A stretch of 64,000 nt of DNA, taken from assembly GCF_963666015.1 (NCBI RefSeq), contig NZ_OY762555.1, forward strand, positions 1,674,001 to 1,738,000. Direction: 5' to 3'. Numbering within the stretch: the first letter of the stretch is position 1; every line of letters begins with the position of its first letter. The position numbers were made by a program, and so were the translations under genes. Shown here piece by piece: positions 17,967 through 27,100 of the stretch. This DNA is from an uncultured Sphaerochaeta sp. GTDB lineage: Bacteria; Spirochaetota; Spirochaetia; Sphaerochaetales; Sphaerochaetaceae. The notes below the pieces were generated by a model. The model made no database searches. It worked only from the letters and a program-made list of their open reading frames with translations, and had not been told where the DNA came from.

Positions 17967-18674
17967 TCAAAGGGCCGACAGATAATCTTGATACAAGGAT
18001 TTCATAAAATTGATGAATTCTCCCCACTCGGGATTCATTGATTTCTCTTTAGCCGTCAAATAATACTGATATTTATACAACATTTTTAAATACTTTCTGA
18101 TGGAAGGGTTTCTATCATACAGATAGAAAATAATTTCATATATTTTTATCGCCTGGACAGTATCCAGTCCCGTGGACCACGATTCAGCCTTTTCGACCAA
18201 TTGGATAGCGTTGTAATCATGAGCTGCAAAATATAGGAGGCCTTTGACAGCGATATAAGCAAGCGTTTTAACTTCACCCCGATCCTCTCGATTATTGATT
18301 TGTGGATCATATCGGGTGTAAGGAAAAATCCTGGCTTCGATCGAATCTCTAAGCATGTGTTCAACAGCTGTCAATTCAGAATCTTTATGTATGATAATCT
18401 GTGGAGGGAATTCGTGTACCTTAGCTTGGATAAAGGCTTTTATATCCAGGGAAACCAACTCATCGTGGACCGCCTCGTGAATCGCCAGTTGAGGAAACAT
18501 TTCAAAGATTGGGTCGAGCCAGCAGGTCTGAAATAGAGAAAAAGGTATACTTTTAATCGAAGACATCTGACGATCCGGGGAAATGAGAAAATTCGCATCC
18601 AAGGTGATTACTTGATTCGGATCATTGAATAATGACACCAACGCAGGGCTCTTACTCGCAACATCAACCGTCAT
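17967..18674 (-). CDS. PIN-domain-like protein, probable toxin/RNase
   Basis: 235 residues from ATG 18674, which follows GAAGGATGG and overlaps the preceding gene by 11 bp. QVITLDANFLISPDR (about 21-35) resembles the first acidic strand of PIN nucleases. REDRGEVKTLAYIAVKGLLYFAAHDYNAI carries the mid-domain acidic residues and the ...DYNAI... strand. PIN proteins are Mg-dependent RNases, often toxins. It is the last gene of an XRE/ImmA-type operon, so it is probably the effector. A degraded copy of its 3' part lies 1.9 kb away at 20024-20136. Fold moderately sure. Confidence 0.6.
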   Translation of the reverse strand: MTVDVASKSPALVSLFNDPNQVITLDANFLISPDRQMSSIKSIPFSLFQTCWLDPIFEMFPQLAIHEAVHDELVSLDIKAFIQAKVHEFPPQIIIHKDSELTAVEHMLRDSIEARIFPYTRYDPQINNREDRGEVKTLAYIAVKGLLYFAAHDYNAIQLVEKAESWSTGLDTVQAIKIYEIIFYLYDRNPSIRKYLKMLYKYQYYLTAKEKSMNPEWGEFINFMKSLYQDYLSAL

Positions 18675-18978
18675 GATTCCATCCTTCAATGAAATCATGC
18701 ATCTCATCCATATCATCCTGTGAGATGGAAATCTCGTAGCCATAATCTGAGGGACTCTTTTTGAACCGTCCTAGCAGTCTAACGAATGTATCCTCATCAA
18801 TCAGATTATCCTCGAAGTTTCGCAATATGGTCTCGATTGCTCTCGGTGAGGAACCGACTGTCTTGGTGGCTGTATTCAATTTGAGGAACACATCACTCTG
18901 AGTTGATCGACCAACCCTTCCGTACTCACCTTCCGAATCACGCTCATCAACGCCATAGAGCTCTTTATACTGCATCAT
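18664..18978 (-). CDS. Small unknown protein between ImmA-type peptidase and PIN
   Basis: 104 residues, charged, no cysteine, no membrane segment. The C-terminal half (RAIETILRNFEDNLIDEDTFVRLLGRFKK) is predicted helical and acidic. I recognise no family. It overlaps the peptidase gene upstream by 14 bp and the PIN gene downstream by 11 bp, so it belongs to one coupled operon. By position it could be the PIN antitoxin or a substrate of the peptidase. Confidence 0.6.
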   Translation of the reverse strand: MMQYKELYGVDERDSEGEYGRVGRSTQSDVFLKLNTATKTVGSSPRAIETILRNFEDNLIDEDTFVRLLGRFKKSPSDYGYEISISQDDMDEMHDFIEGWNHDG

Positions 18979-19546
18979 CTGTTATAGCTTTAATCTCCCA
19001 CAGCCGTTTCACCAACGAACGATACGGAAGCCACCAAGTACAGTGAAGTCTTGCGATGAATCTAAACAACACTTTTTGTTGCACATCTGCAAGAGAGAAG
19101 GATTTGAATTCCTCGAAAACCCGTCGTTTAAGTACTTCTTCGGGAAGCAGAAATTCGGCAGCAAACCAGTTTGCCTTCGCTTCAACAACATCTTCCTCCT
19201 GATCATCCTGTCGACTCAGATGGGAGCCGGTCTTCGTGAAAAAGTGATACAGTTCATGGGCTATCGCAAAAGCCTGCTTATCGAAGTAATCAGCGGTATT
19301 GAGCCCGATGAACACAAGACACTCTCCACCCTCCTCGGAGTACAACAGAGCAGCGGAGAATGAAGGCTTATTACTCTCTGCCTCAACAGGAATTTCGAGC
19401 AGGATAATCTCAAGCCTATCAAGAATCGTTTGGATATCGTTCGCTATCGGAGGATCATCAGAGAACCCGAGTGCAAACCGTTTATTTCTGGCTAATTCCC
19501 GAATTGATTCAATATCTTGAATGCTAAGCTTGATTTTCCGATTCAT
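18965..19546 (-). CDS. ImmA/IrrE-type metallopeptidase
   Basis: 193 residues. The zinc-peptidase motif is AIAHELYHFF (HELYH, 97-101), with a downstream DVVEAKANWFAAEFLLP helix providing the third ligand glutamate. This is the COG2856/ImmA arrangement. Such peptidases cleave a cognate XRE repressor when the cell is stressed or invaded. The XRE gene overlaps its start by 23 bp, and GAGGAG precedes the ATG. Predicted job: release repression of this operon and its PIN effector. Confidence 0.88.
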   Translation of the reverse strand: MNRKIKLSIQDIESIRELARNKRFALGFSDDPPIANDIQTILDRLEIILLEIPVEAESNKPSFSAALLYSEEGGECLVFIGLNTADYFDKQAFAIAHELYHFFTKTGSHLSRQDDQEEDVVEAKANWFAAEFLLPEEVLKRRVFEEFKSFSLADVQQKVLFRFIARLHCTWWLPYRSLVKRLWEIKAITDDAV

Positions 19547-19889
19547 GCTCGAACTTTCTCCTCAGTAGGATCTGCTGACGCAACGCAAACATCATGCCGA
19601 GCAGAGTATCAACTCCTTCCTTCTCAATCTCATTCATACTTTCGCTTCGAAGGGCAACGAAGGACCCCGACTGTTCCTTCTCCACGAACATATCGGTGAT
19701 TTCGAATCCAAGAACATCCGCCAAAGATTGAAGCTGAACTATAGATGGGGTGAAGTCTTCCCGTTCAATACGTCCAATCATGATTCGATGAAGCCCTGTG
19801 CGTTCACCAAGCTCTGCCTGGGTCAGATTCATTTTACTTCGCAGTTCGTTTACCGTTTTGGACAGTCTAACTGCGGATAAGATTTTCAT
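19524..19889 (-). CDS. XRE-family repressor
   Basis: 121 residues from ATG 19889, which has AAAGGAGG seven bases upstream; the longer upstream extension is unlikely. The helix-turn-helix is LRSKMNLTQAELGERTGLHRIMIGRIE (about 16-42), followed by an unstructured, charged tail. It heads the XRE/ImmA-type/unknown/PIN operon and probably represses it. A consensus-like promoter lies upstream at 19911-19940. Confidence 0.88.
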   Translation of the reverse strand: MKILSAVRLSKTVNELRSKMNLTQAELGERTGLHRIMIGRIEREDFTPSIVQLQSLADVLGFEITDMFVEKEQSGSFVALRSESMNEIEKEGVDTLLGMMFALRQQILLRRKFEHESENQA

Positions 19890-19910
19890 CCGCGGGCCTC
19901 CTTTGCCTAT

Positions 19911-19940
19911 ATTATACGTTATCGTGCGTGAAAATGTAAC
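19911..19940 (-). promoter_or_regulatory. Promoter of the XRE/ImmA-type/PIN operon
   Basis: Minus strand GTTACA (19940-19935), 18-base spacer, perfect TATAAT (19916-19911), with the start codon 22 bases downstream. The sequence around the -10 (ATAACGTATAATATAGG) is partly symmetric and may be the XRE site. Confidence 0.5.
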
Positions 19941-20023
19941 TATTATTATCAATTCTTTCAATAGCTACACATTCATAAGCTAAAATGTTATTAATTATTA
20001 CACACTCAAAAATCCTCTCTTGC

Positions 20024-20136
20024 ATTTTTATCGCCTAGACAGTGTCCAGTCCTGTGCACCACGTTTCAGCCTTTTTAATCAATTGGATAGCATTGTAATC
20101 ATGCGCTGCCCAATATGGGAGAATTCTGACAGCTAA
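20024..20136 (-). pseudogene. Degraded duplicate of the PIN gene 3' part
   Basis: Bases 20024-20136 align with 18143-18253 inside the PIN gene: both read ATTTTTATCGCC, then GACAGT.TCCAGTCC, then CAATTGGATAGC.TTGTAATCAT. There are scattered substitutions and no open frame. It indicates that a second copy of the PIN locus, or a related one, once lay here. Confidence 0.7.
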
Positions 20137-20183
20137 TGCTTCTCGATATTCTCACGTGTGAAACAGACAGGCTTCACCATACA

Positions 20184-20627
20184 TCACCCCTGAACCATAA
20201 GTTCAATCGTCGTCTTGTTTTTAAGGAAGTCAAACACAGTCTTCACCTTATTCCTCCTTCGTGCATAACGAAGCATTGAGACCTGGTCGATGCGGTATTT
20301 TGTGAACATCAGCTCGATTGCGGCAGGATAGTCACCTTTGGAGAGCATCAGATACTTATTTGCAAATAGATCAACTATTAATTTTTCCAAAGGTACCTGA
20401 TACGGCTCGCCGTATGACTTGGGCGCCTCTGTAACCAGACGGTCGATGATAATCCCATCATCGGTACCGTACCGCAGTATCTCTTGGGCTTTGGGTTTTA
20501 GCAATATCTTGCCTGGGAATTTTTCTGTAAGCGTGGAGAACACAAAATCACTTCCATCCTTCTCCACTTCGAGGAAGATCTGATTATGTGCCAACTGGTG
20601 ATTGAAGAACTCATTGAGCCAGGACAA
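20184..20627 (-). pseudogene. AbiEi/DUF6577-like protein, 5'-truncated
   Basis: The 147-residue frame opens at a TTG, but the same frame continues upstream without an ATG into the end of the ABC permease gene (..SYRVWELSWLNEFFNHQ). The remaining part (LKPKAQEILRYGTDDGIIIDRLVTEAPKSYG, VPLEKLIVDLFANKYL, LRYARRRNKVKTV) resembles the C-terminal domain of AbiEi-like/DUF6577 antitoxin-type proteins. The helix-turn-helix part expected in front is missing. Together with the PIN relic next door this looks like decayed toxin-antitoxin DNA. Family call moderate. Confidence 0.5.
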
Positions 20628-20664
20628 CTCCCAAACCCTATAAGAGCAACACCCAAAACGAACC

Positions 20665-21378
20665 CTATACCATCTTCCACAGTACCTTACGATACAGAAA
20701 TGGGATTATTGCCAGTGAGAGTGCAAGGGACAACAAGAAGAACAACAGGGAGCCCTCTATTGAGAAGCGAGCCATCCAATAGGAGGGAAAGAGACTGAAC
20801 AGATACTGATACCGGTCATGAAACAAGTAGGGGATCGGTAGACCCAGGAGAATGAGACTGGAAAGCTTTCCCATCGCCATTCCTTCAATCTTGTTGTGCG
20901 AGCAGGAGAAGATAATCAAACCTGCAACCACTCCCGTCAAGGCAGAGAGCACACTCATACCAATCTGGTGAAATAGGTTCCACTCTGTAAGATGGAACAC
21001 CTGCAAGAAGACAAGGGAGGCAACCCCCGCCATGGCTGCGGGGACTGCCAGATGGGAAATGAGATACCCATGGCTTTGCAGCGGCGTTACAGAGAGATAG
21101 CGTGTCAACTGTTGCTCGTGTTCATCGAGCATGACCATAGCTGAGGCAAAGCAGAACATATAGGGGGAGAGTATTATCAGCAGAAGATCGAACAGCCGAT
21201 AATACGGCTGTAGGATAGAAGAAACATCGAAGTAGCCGCAAAGCAACACTTCCAGGGAGGGAATGGCGAACTTGAAAAAAGCTCCTGCAAGAATTGAGGC
21301 AAAGCAGACAGCGAGCAACATGCCATCACTCACTATCTGACGGACAACCAGAGTGAACGACAGGAGTATCCGCTTCAT
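20665..21378 (-). CDS. ABC exporter permease subunit 2
   Basis: 237 residues with about six hydrophobic segments. The start is the ATG at 21378, overlapping the previous stop as ATGA after GGAGGGGTAAAGCG. It resembles ABC-2-type membrane subunits that work as heterodimers; substrate unknown. Last gene of a TetR-permease operon. Confidence 0.75.
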   Translation of the reverse strand: MKRILLSFTLVVRQIVSDGMLLAVCFASILAGAFFKFAIPSLEVLLCGYFDVSSILQPYYRLFDLLLIILSPYMFCFASAMVMLDEHEQQLTRYLSVTPLQSHGYLISHLAVPAAMAGVASLVFLQVFHLTEWNLFHQIGMSVLSALTGVVAGLIIFSCSHNKIEGMAMGKLSSLILLGLPIPYLFHDRYQYLFSLFPSYWMARFSIEGSLLFFLLSLALSLAIIPFLYRKVLWKMV

Positions 21379-22058
21379 CGCTTTACCCCTCCCAATGTGT
21401 TGAAGAATGCCTTGGTTGTTTGGATAGTGAAGTACAGCACACCAAACGTCCAAAGAAGAAGCGAAACGCTTGCAAGAGCACTATGCTTACCAAACAGGCA
21501 GAGCTCAATAATGCTTATACCGGGATGCAACAACATCCACGGTGTTCCTGGTCGAAGTATATAGAGCGCGGCTGGTATGGAAATAACCAACAAACAAGGG
21601 ATCGTGGCAAGAATGAATTGGTTGAGGGTTTCCGTCTTCATGGCCAAAACCAGCCCCAGTGCTGAGAACAGGCAGGAACCAATGAAAATGGTACCACCTA
21701 CCAGAACAGGATGTGCTACCACAGTTCCAAACCCTGCGATGGAGAGAGCAACGAGCGTTGCAATGATGGACAAGGAACAGAGCTTGGAAAGTACATACTC
21801 CCCTGCCTTTACAGGAGAAATGACAAGACTGTGTAGTGTATGCTCATCCTTCTCGAACTGGAGGATGGCTCCCATGAAGAAGAGCCCAAGTACAGCTGGA
21901 TCGCTGTAGATCATAAGCACAGCCACTCTTGCCTGCCATTGCTCAGGTACCAAACGGAGCATGAGCACATAGAGCAAAGTGAAAAGCGCGTAGATGAAGT
22001 AGAAGCCATAGCGAAACTGGAAGCGGATGTCACCTTTAAGCAAGGAGAGGAATCTCAT
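21375..22058 (-). CDS. ABC exporter permease subunit 1
   Basis: 227 residues, six predicted membrane spans, with a cytoplasmic stretch GAILQFEKDEHTLHSLVISPVKAGEYVLSKL. This is typical of small ABC-2 permeases such as the fluoroquinolone-export type. It overlaps the ATPase stop and the next permease start by 4 bases each. The partner permease and ATPase in the same operon complete an efflux pump. Confidence 0.8.
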   Translation of the reverse strand: MRFLSLLKGDIRFQFRYGFYFIYALFTLLYVLMLRLVPEQWQARVAVLMIYSDPAVLGLFFMGAILQFEKDEHTLHSLVISPVKAGEYVLSKLCSLSIIATLVALSIAGFGTVVAHPVLVGGTIFIGSCLFSALGLVLAMKTETLNQFILATIPCLLVISIPAALYILRPGTPWMLLHPGISIIELCLFGKHSALASVSLLLWTFGVLYFTIQTTKAFFNTLGGVKR

Positions 22059-22900
22059 TGCAGTTTCCTCCCCGTCAGTTCTGTGAAGATGTCGTTGAGG
22101 GTGGGCTCACTGCTGTGAATACTGAGAAGACGATTCTCCTTGAGTGCACTCAGTAGTTCAGCATCCTCACCAATTGAGCTCAACTGCGTACAGCGTTGTA
22201 TCTCTGTGCCCTGGTTTGCATATGAGTAGGAGACGGTAACCGCTCCCCTACTCATGATCAAGTTTCTCGGACTGTCGAGGGATTTAATACTGCCATCGAC
22301 TATGAACGCCACCCGGTCACACAGCTCTGTAGCGTCATACATGTTGTGGGTGGTCAGGAGAATGGTGGTGCCCTTCTCCCGCTGCTGGAGGATCAGGTCT
22401 TTCATAACCCTAGCATTCGAGGGATCGAGGCCGCTTGTCGGCTCATCAAGAAAGAGAATCGAGGGGGAGTGAATCAAGGCCTTGATGAAATTGAGACGGC
22501 TTTTCATACCCTTCGAATAGGCAGATACTTTCTTATCTGCCTCCGCGGCCAATCCCACCGATTCTAGCAACGGCTCAATGGGAAGTGTGTGCTTGTACAA
22601 CGAGGCAAAGAAGGAGAGATTCTCTCTTCCCGATAGCTTCTCAAACAAGCTGGAAACCTCAAAATCCACCCCGATATGTTCATAGAACGCTGAGCCACAT
22701 TTCCTGGGCTCAACCGCGTTCACGACCACATTTCCCTTGTAGGAGGGGATCAAGCCGGTGAGTATCTTTTGCACGGTGCTTTTACCGGCACCGGAGGGCC
22801 CAAGAAAGCCAAAGATCTCCCCAGGCTGTACGGAGAATGACATGTGCTCAATAAAGGGTCTGGCAGTATAGCTGAAATTGAGATTCTCTACGCTGATCAT
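22055..22900 (-). CDS. ABC transporter ATP-binding protein
   Basis: 281 residues. Walker A GPSGAGKST (about 34-42), signature YSKGMKSRLNF, Walker B ILFLDEPTSGLD and the switch histidine in LLTTHNM. This is an exporter-type ATPase with a C-terminal extension. It powers the two membrane subunits encoded after it. Its start overlaps the TetR stop (ATGA), so regulator and pump are one transcript. Confidence 0.95.
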   Translation of the reverse strand: MISVENLNFSYTARPFIEHMSFSVQPGEIFGFLGPSGAGKSTVQKILTGLIPSYKGNVVVNAVEPRKCGSAFYEHIGVDFEVSSLFEKLSGRENLSFFASLYKHTLPIEPLLESVGLAAEADKKVSAYSKGMKSRLNFIKALIHSPSILFLDEPTSGLDPSNARVMKDLILQQREKGTTILLTTHNMYDATELCDRVAFIVDGSIKSLDSPRNLIMSRGAVTVSYSYANQGTEIQRCTQLSSIGEDAELLSALKENRLLSIHSSEPTLNDIFTELTGRKLQ

Positions 22901-23502
22901 CGCTTTCCTTCCTCCAATAGCTGTGAGACGATTCCTCTCAGCAACAGACGCATGACCTCATCAAAGACTTCAGCCCCAATCTCTTGTGTATGCAGCATCA
23001 TGAGAAAGGTTGCTCTCAGTGCACCACTGAAGACTGAAAGTTGTGCTTCATCAAGCTGTACAGGAAGGAATGATAGGAAACGGTCCATGCTTATATCATC
23101 AGTCTGTGCATGCTGGGCAATTACCTCGGGGGGTAACTTGCGGATCAACAGCTCCAGGTCATTTCTCTGTATCAGGGCTGCTAGAAAGGAACCATCGATA
23201 CGCTTGAACAGATCAAAAAGAATGGCTGTGAGGGCATCTATACCTAATGGTTGCTCTGTATTCTGTAGCGTGGTGATCAGGGAACCCTGGATCTCATCAT
23301 GGAATTCCATGAGTACATCAAAGAACAGGAGTTCCTTGGAAGGATAGAACAGATAGAAGGTACCTTTGGGGATGTTTACCCGCCTCACCAGTTCATCTAC
23401 AGTGGTTTTCTTTACTCCCAATGTCAGCAAACACTGGGCTGCCTCTGTCTTTAGTTTGGTTTGTATCGCTGTTCGTTCTTGCGGTGATAATGCCTTAGGC
23501 AT
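22897..23502 (-). CDS. TetR-family regulator of the ABC exporter
   Basis: 201 residues. The N-terminal TetR helix-turn-helix is TLGVKKTTVDELVRRVNIPKGTFYLFYPSKELLFF (about 27-61); the variable C-terminal ligand domain is about 65-200. Being first in the operon it probably represses itself and the pump. A promoter with an overlapping inverted repeat sits directly upstream. Inducer unknown. Confidence 0.9.
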   Translation of the reverse strand: MPKALSPQERTAIQTKLKTEAAQCLLTLGVKKTTVDELVRRVNIPKGTFYLFYPSKELLFFDVLMEFHDEIQGSLITTLQNTEQPLGIDALTAILFDLFKRIDGSFLAALIQRNDLELLIRKLPPEVIAQHAQTDDISMDRFLSFLPVQLDEAQLSVFSGALRATFLMMLHTQEIGAEVFDEVMRLLLRGIVSQLLEEGKR

Positions 23503-23522
23503 AAGCCTCTCCTGTTCCTATT

Positions 23523-23576
23523 TGACTATATACTCTATTTTAGTCATATAGTATGCAACCAGGATGGAGTTGTCAA
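23523..23576 (-). promoter_or_regulatory. TetR operon promoter with overlapping operator
   Basis: Minus strand TTGACA (23576-23571), 17-base spacer, TACTAT (23553-23548). Two nested inverted repeats overlap it: TGACTA 23523-23528 with TAGTCA 23541-23546, and ACTATAT 23525-23531 with ATATAGT 23546-23552. This is the size and place expected of a TetR operator. Confidence 0.55.
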
Positions 23577-24117
23577 GATTACCAGTCTTTTCAGCATTCT
23601 TATACGTTTTTCCGCTTTGGTTTACAGAGTTTCCCTAGCTCAAAAAGTGAATACAATTCGTAAAGACGTCCTCATCGTTTCACTATTTCAATTGCTTTCA
23701 CCACCGTGGTGAAAGGAAGATTGTTGATGAAAGTTGCTTTCTCAGTGTATGTGCGGGAGTATGAACTGCGCAGTATCAGCTTGACGAAAATCCCTCTGAT
23801 TAATCAATACTTTGCAGATAGGCATAGCAACTGAGTCATTTCATGATCGTTCATGACTGATACGCTAGTTCCCCTATAGCTTTGGAACAGACAACCCTGT
23901 ACTGTCCTCCTTTATCCTCTATCCTCACTCTTCCACGGTACATTGGAACAATACACCTCACCGCAGTATACTTATTTCAATTTGCAAATCTATCTTGAAA
24001 TAAGGAGCGAAAATCATAGTCGTTATTTCAGGATAGCCTTAGCATCGATCATGGGAACATACGAGAACGCTGATCAACATTTCACTCCTTCGCGTACGTT
24101 CTACAGCTACTGCTATG
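23577..24117. other. Gene-free region with one strong palindrome
   Basis: No supported gene in about 540 bases. At 23695-23715 CTTTCACCAC-C-GTGGTGAAAG is a perfect 10-bp inverted repeat without a T-run, so operator-like rather than a terminator. The rest shows nothing recognisable. Confidence 0.5.
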
Positions 24118-27100
24118 CTAGAAGTAGCGTGCCGGTCGGACATGCCTCGTTTCAGGTTTGACTGCATGCCCATAATAGAGAGATGATTCGTTCAAGCTGA
24201 AGTCAATAGTGAATACTGCCTCGCCAAAGCCACTCTGACCAGGTCGATAGATATCGTACTCTGTCGAACTCCAATATTCCGAGCTATTTGTCGTCGAGAA
24301 ATTCCCAATTGTTTGCTTGTGGTGGAACAGCTCTACCAGCTCCTCTTTTGAAGGAAGGAACCAGTCGTTATAACCCCCTCCACTGTAATAGCGGGCATTA
24401 TATGCTGCATAGGAGAATGATGAAGCTCCAGTTGAGGTCATAATCTTATCGGAGTTCGATAATCCTGTTCCATAACCCGCTGATGTTCCAACCACGGTAG
24501 TCGTGTTACTCGACCAAGGAAATCCAGCAGGCGAGAGATCACTCTTTGCTGCTATTAAACCATCTGTCTCTTCGGCAAGATTGGAACTTGTAGAGATATA
24601 AGCAACGATACCCCCTGCATAATAGTCTCCGATCGCAAGGGGTCTTGGACTGAGAGCAATCTCTGTTGCAGGCCCTGGTGCATAGGAGCTTGTCTCTTTC
24701 ACCCTGAACCGAATCTTTGTCGCAGTTGTCGCAGCTGTAGGCATGTAGAGGACCGCCCTTCCGCGACTATCAATCACGAGATCTGCATAAAAGAGATTGA
24801 AATAGCCATAGTAGGCAATGTGCGCCTCGATTCCTGTTTGGTTGGGGGAGAACCCGGTGACGTTGATGATCGTCTGATCTTCATTTGAATTGGGGAAATA
24901 TGCATCTATGGTACCGCTGATGGCAGGGCCGGCAGGCTTTTCAATGGTAAGCGTTCCCGTATCAGTGACATCAAAACTGTAGTTGCGGGCACTCCCTTCT
25001 GTTAGCCTGATCGTGTAGGTTCCTACAGCAGAGGTAGGTGTTGTTCCAGCTGTTGCAGTAGGAGGGGAATACCACGAGGCTGTGCCAGCACTTTCTCCAC
25101 CCACAAAGCCGGTAACATCAACCACAAATGCAGGAGTCGCATCCCCGTATGTCTGTGTATAATCTCCCACCGTTGCAGTCAGGACGGCTTGAGTGATAGA
25201 GACTTTTCTGCTTGTATCGTTATTCAGGTAATAATTACTGGTATCAGTCCCACTGATGGTATAGGAAATGACAACAGCCTTGTCACTGCCTGCATCTTTC
25301 GTGTCAGAGTATGCTGAAACAGAGTCGAGAGATACACTATCTCCTGCAATGACTCCAGACAGTGTTCCCTCTGATGAGATTGGTACGGTACGAGTTCCAT
25401 CATACACCTTTGACGCAGGGAACAGGGTACCAATGACACTCAGTTGCTTTGGTTCGATGGCTCCCCAACTTCTATACCAGACTGGTGGGGCGTAATTGCT
25501 TGCATTGGTGCCATCCAACGTATAGACGACGGTGATGGGGTTGAAGTGTCCTGTTGCATTGGTAACGTTAGCTGACTCATGGTTTGCAGAAGCTCCAACA
25601 GTAACGACATCTCCTTCGAGAACACCAGAGAGCGAACCTGGAGTGACAGTACCAAGAACAGCTGTTGTACCATCGTAGACCTTTGTAACACTCTCAAAGG
25701 TAGGAACGCTTATCGTAAGCTGTTTTTTAATAATTGCACAGGATGCAGTTGTGATCCTGTCAGCTGGTTTGAGGTAGTTCTCTTTATCATCTCCATCGAT
25801 GGAGTAGGCAATGCTGATTCGTTTGCCAGTCTCTGCTATTGGGGTATCATAGGCAGCTGTTGCCGTCACCGTTACATCGTCGGAGGAAACCTTCCCAACA
25901 AGCGAAAATGTGGGGGTCTCTACAGAGGTTGTACCGTCATATACCTTGTTGGAAGTAAGTGCAAGATTCGACACATTCAGTTGCTTTCGTGTAATTACAC
26001 CCGTTTCTGTTGCAACCGAGTTACTTGGGGAGAAGTAGTTGTCCTTGTCTGTTCCACTCAAGGTATACGTGAGGGTAATGGGCTTCGCTGTTCCTGCATC
26101 CTTCGTATCGTAGGTTGCTGTAATCTGTAAAGACACACTATCGCCAGAGACAATACCTATCAAGGAGCCGTATGTGTTTATTGTTGCAGAACTGGAGCCG
26201 TCATACACCTTTTCTGAGGCAACGGTTGTCTCTGATACCGTAAGCTGCTTCTTGGTGATATTCCCCCTAAAGGAGGTATCATCAGCGGGCTTTACATAGT
26301 TCTCTGCATCATCACCACCAAGTGAATACCTGACCGTGATGGGTTTATCATCTACTGCAGATTTGTCAGCGTAGGTTGCGGTTGCTGACACTGTTACGCT
26401 ATCGCCTGTCACTACATCAGAGAGGGTGCCAAGGGAATCGATCTGGGCAGTGTTATTGCCGTCGTACTCCTTGTTCGCAGTGATCGTGGCTCCTGTAACC
26501 ATGAGCTGCTTCTTGGTGATATTCCCCCTATAGGAGGTATCATCAGCAGGCTTCTGGTAATTACCGGCATCAGTACCATCGATGTCGTACCTGATCGTAA
26601 TTGTTTTACCATCAGAAGCAGATTTGTCAGCATAGGTTGCGGTTGCTGACACTGTTACGCTATCGCCGGTGACTACATCAGAAAGGGTGCCGAAGGAGTT
26701 GATCTGGGTGGTGTTATTACCGTCATACTCCTTGTTTGCGATAATGGTTGTTCCCGAGACCGAGAGGAGTCTCTTCTGTATGTCACCCGTTACTGTTTGG
26801 TTACCTGGCTTGAGGTAGTTCTCGCTATCATCTCCATCGATGAAGTAAGTAATGGTTATCTGTTTCCCGGTTCCCGCTATAGCAGAATCATAGGATGCAG
26901 TGGCTCGTACCGAAACATCCTCGGTTGCAATTTTTCCTGAGAAGTTCACCGTGGAAATGGAGGCTGTAACACTACCGTCATAGACTCTGCTTACCTCCAA
27001 ATCAGACCCTGAGACCGTTAGCTGCTTCTTGGTGATATTCCCTCTATAGGTGGAATCATCAGCAGGCTTGAGGTAGTTGCCTGCATCAGCACCACTGAGT

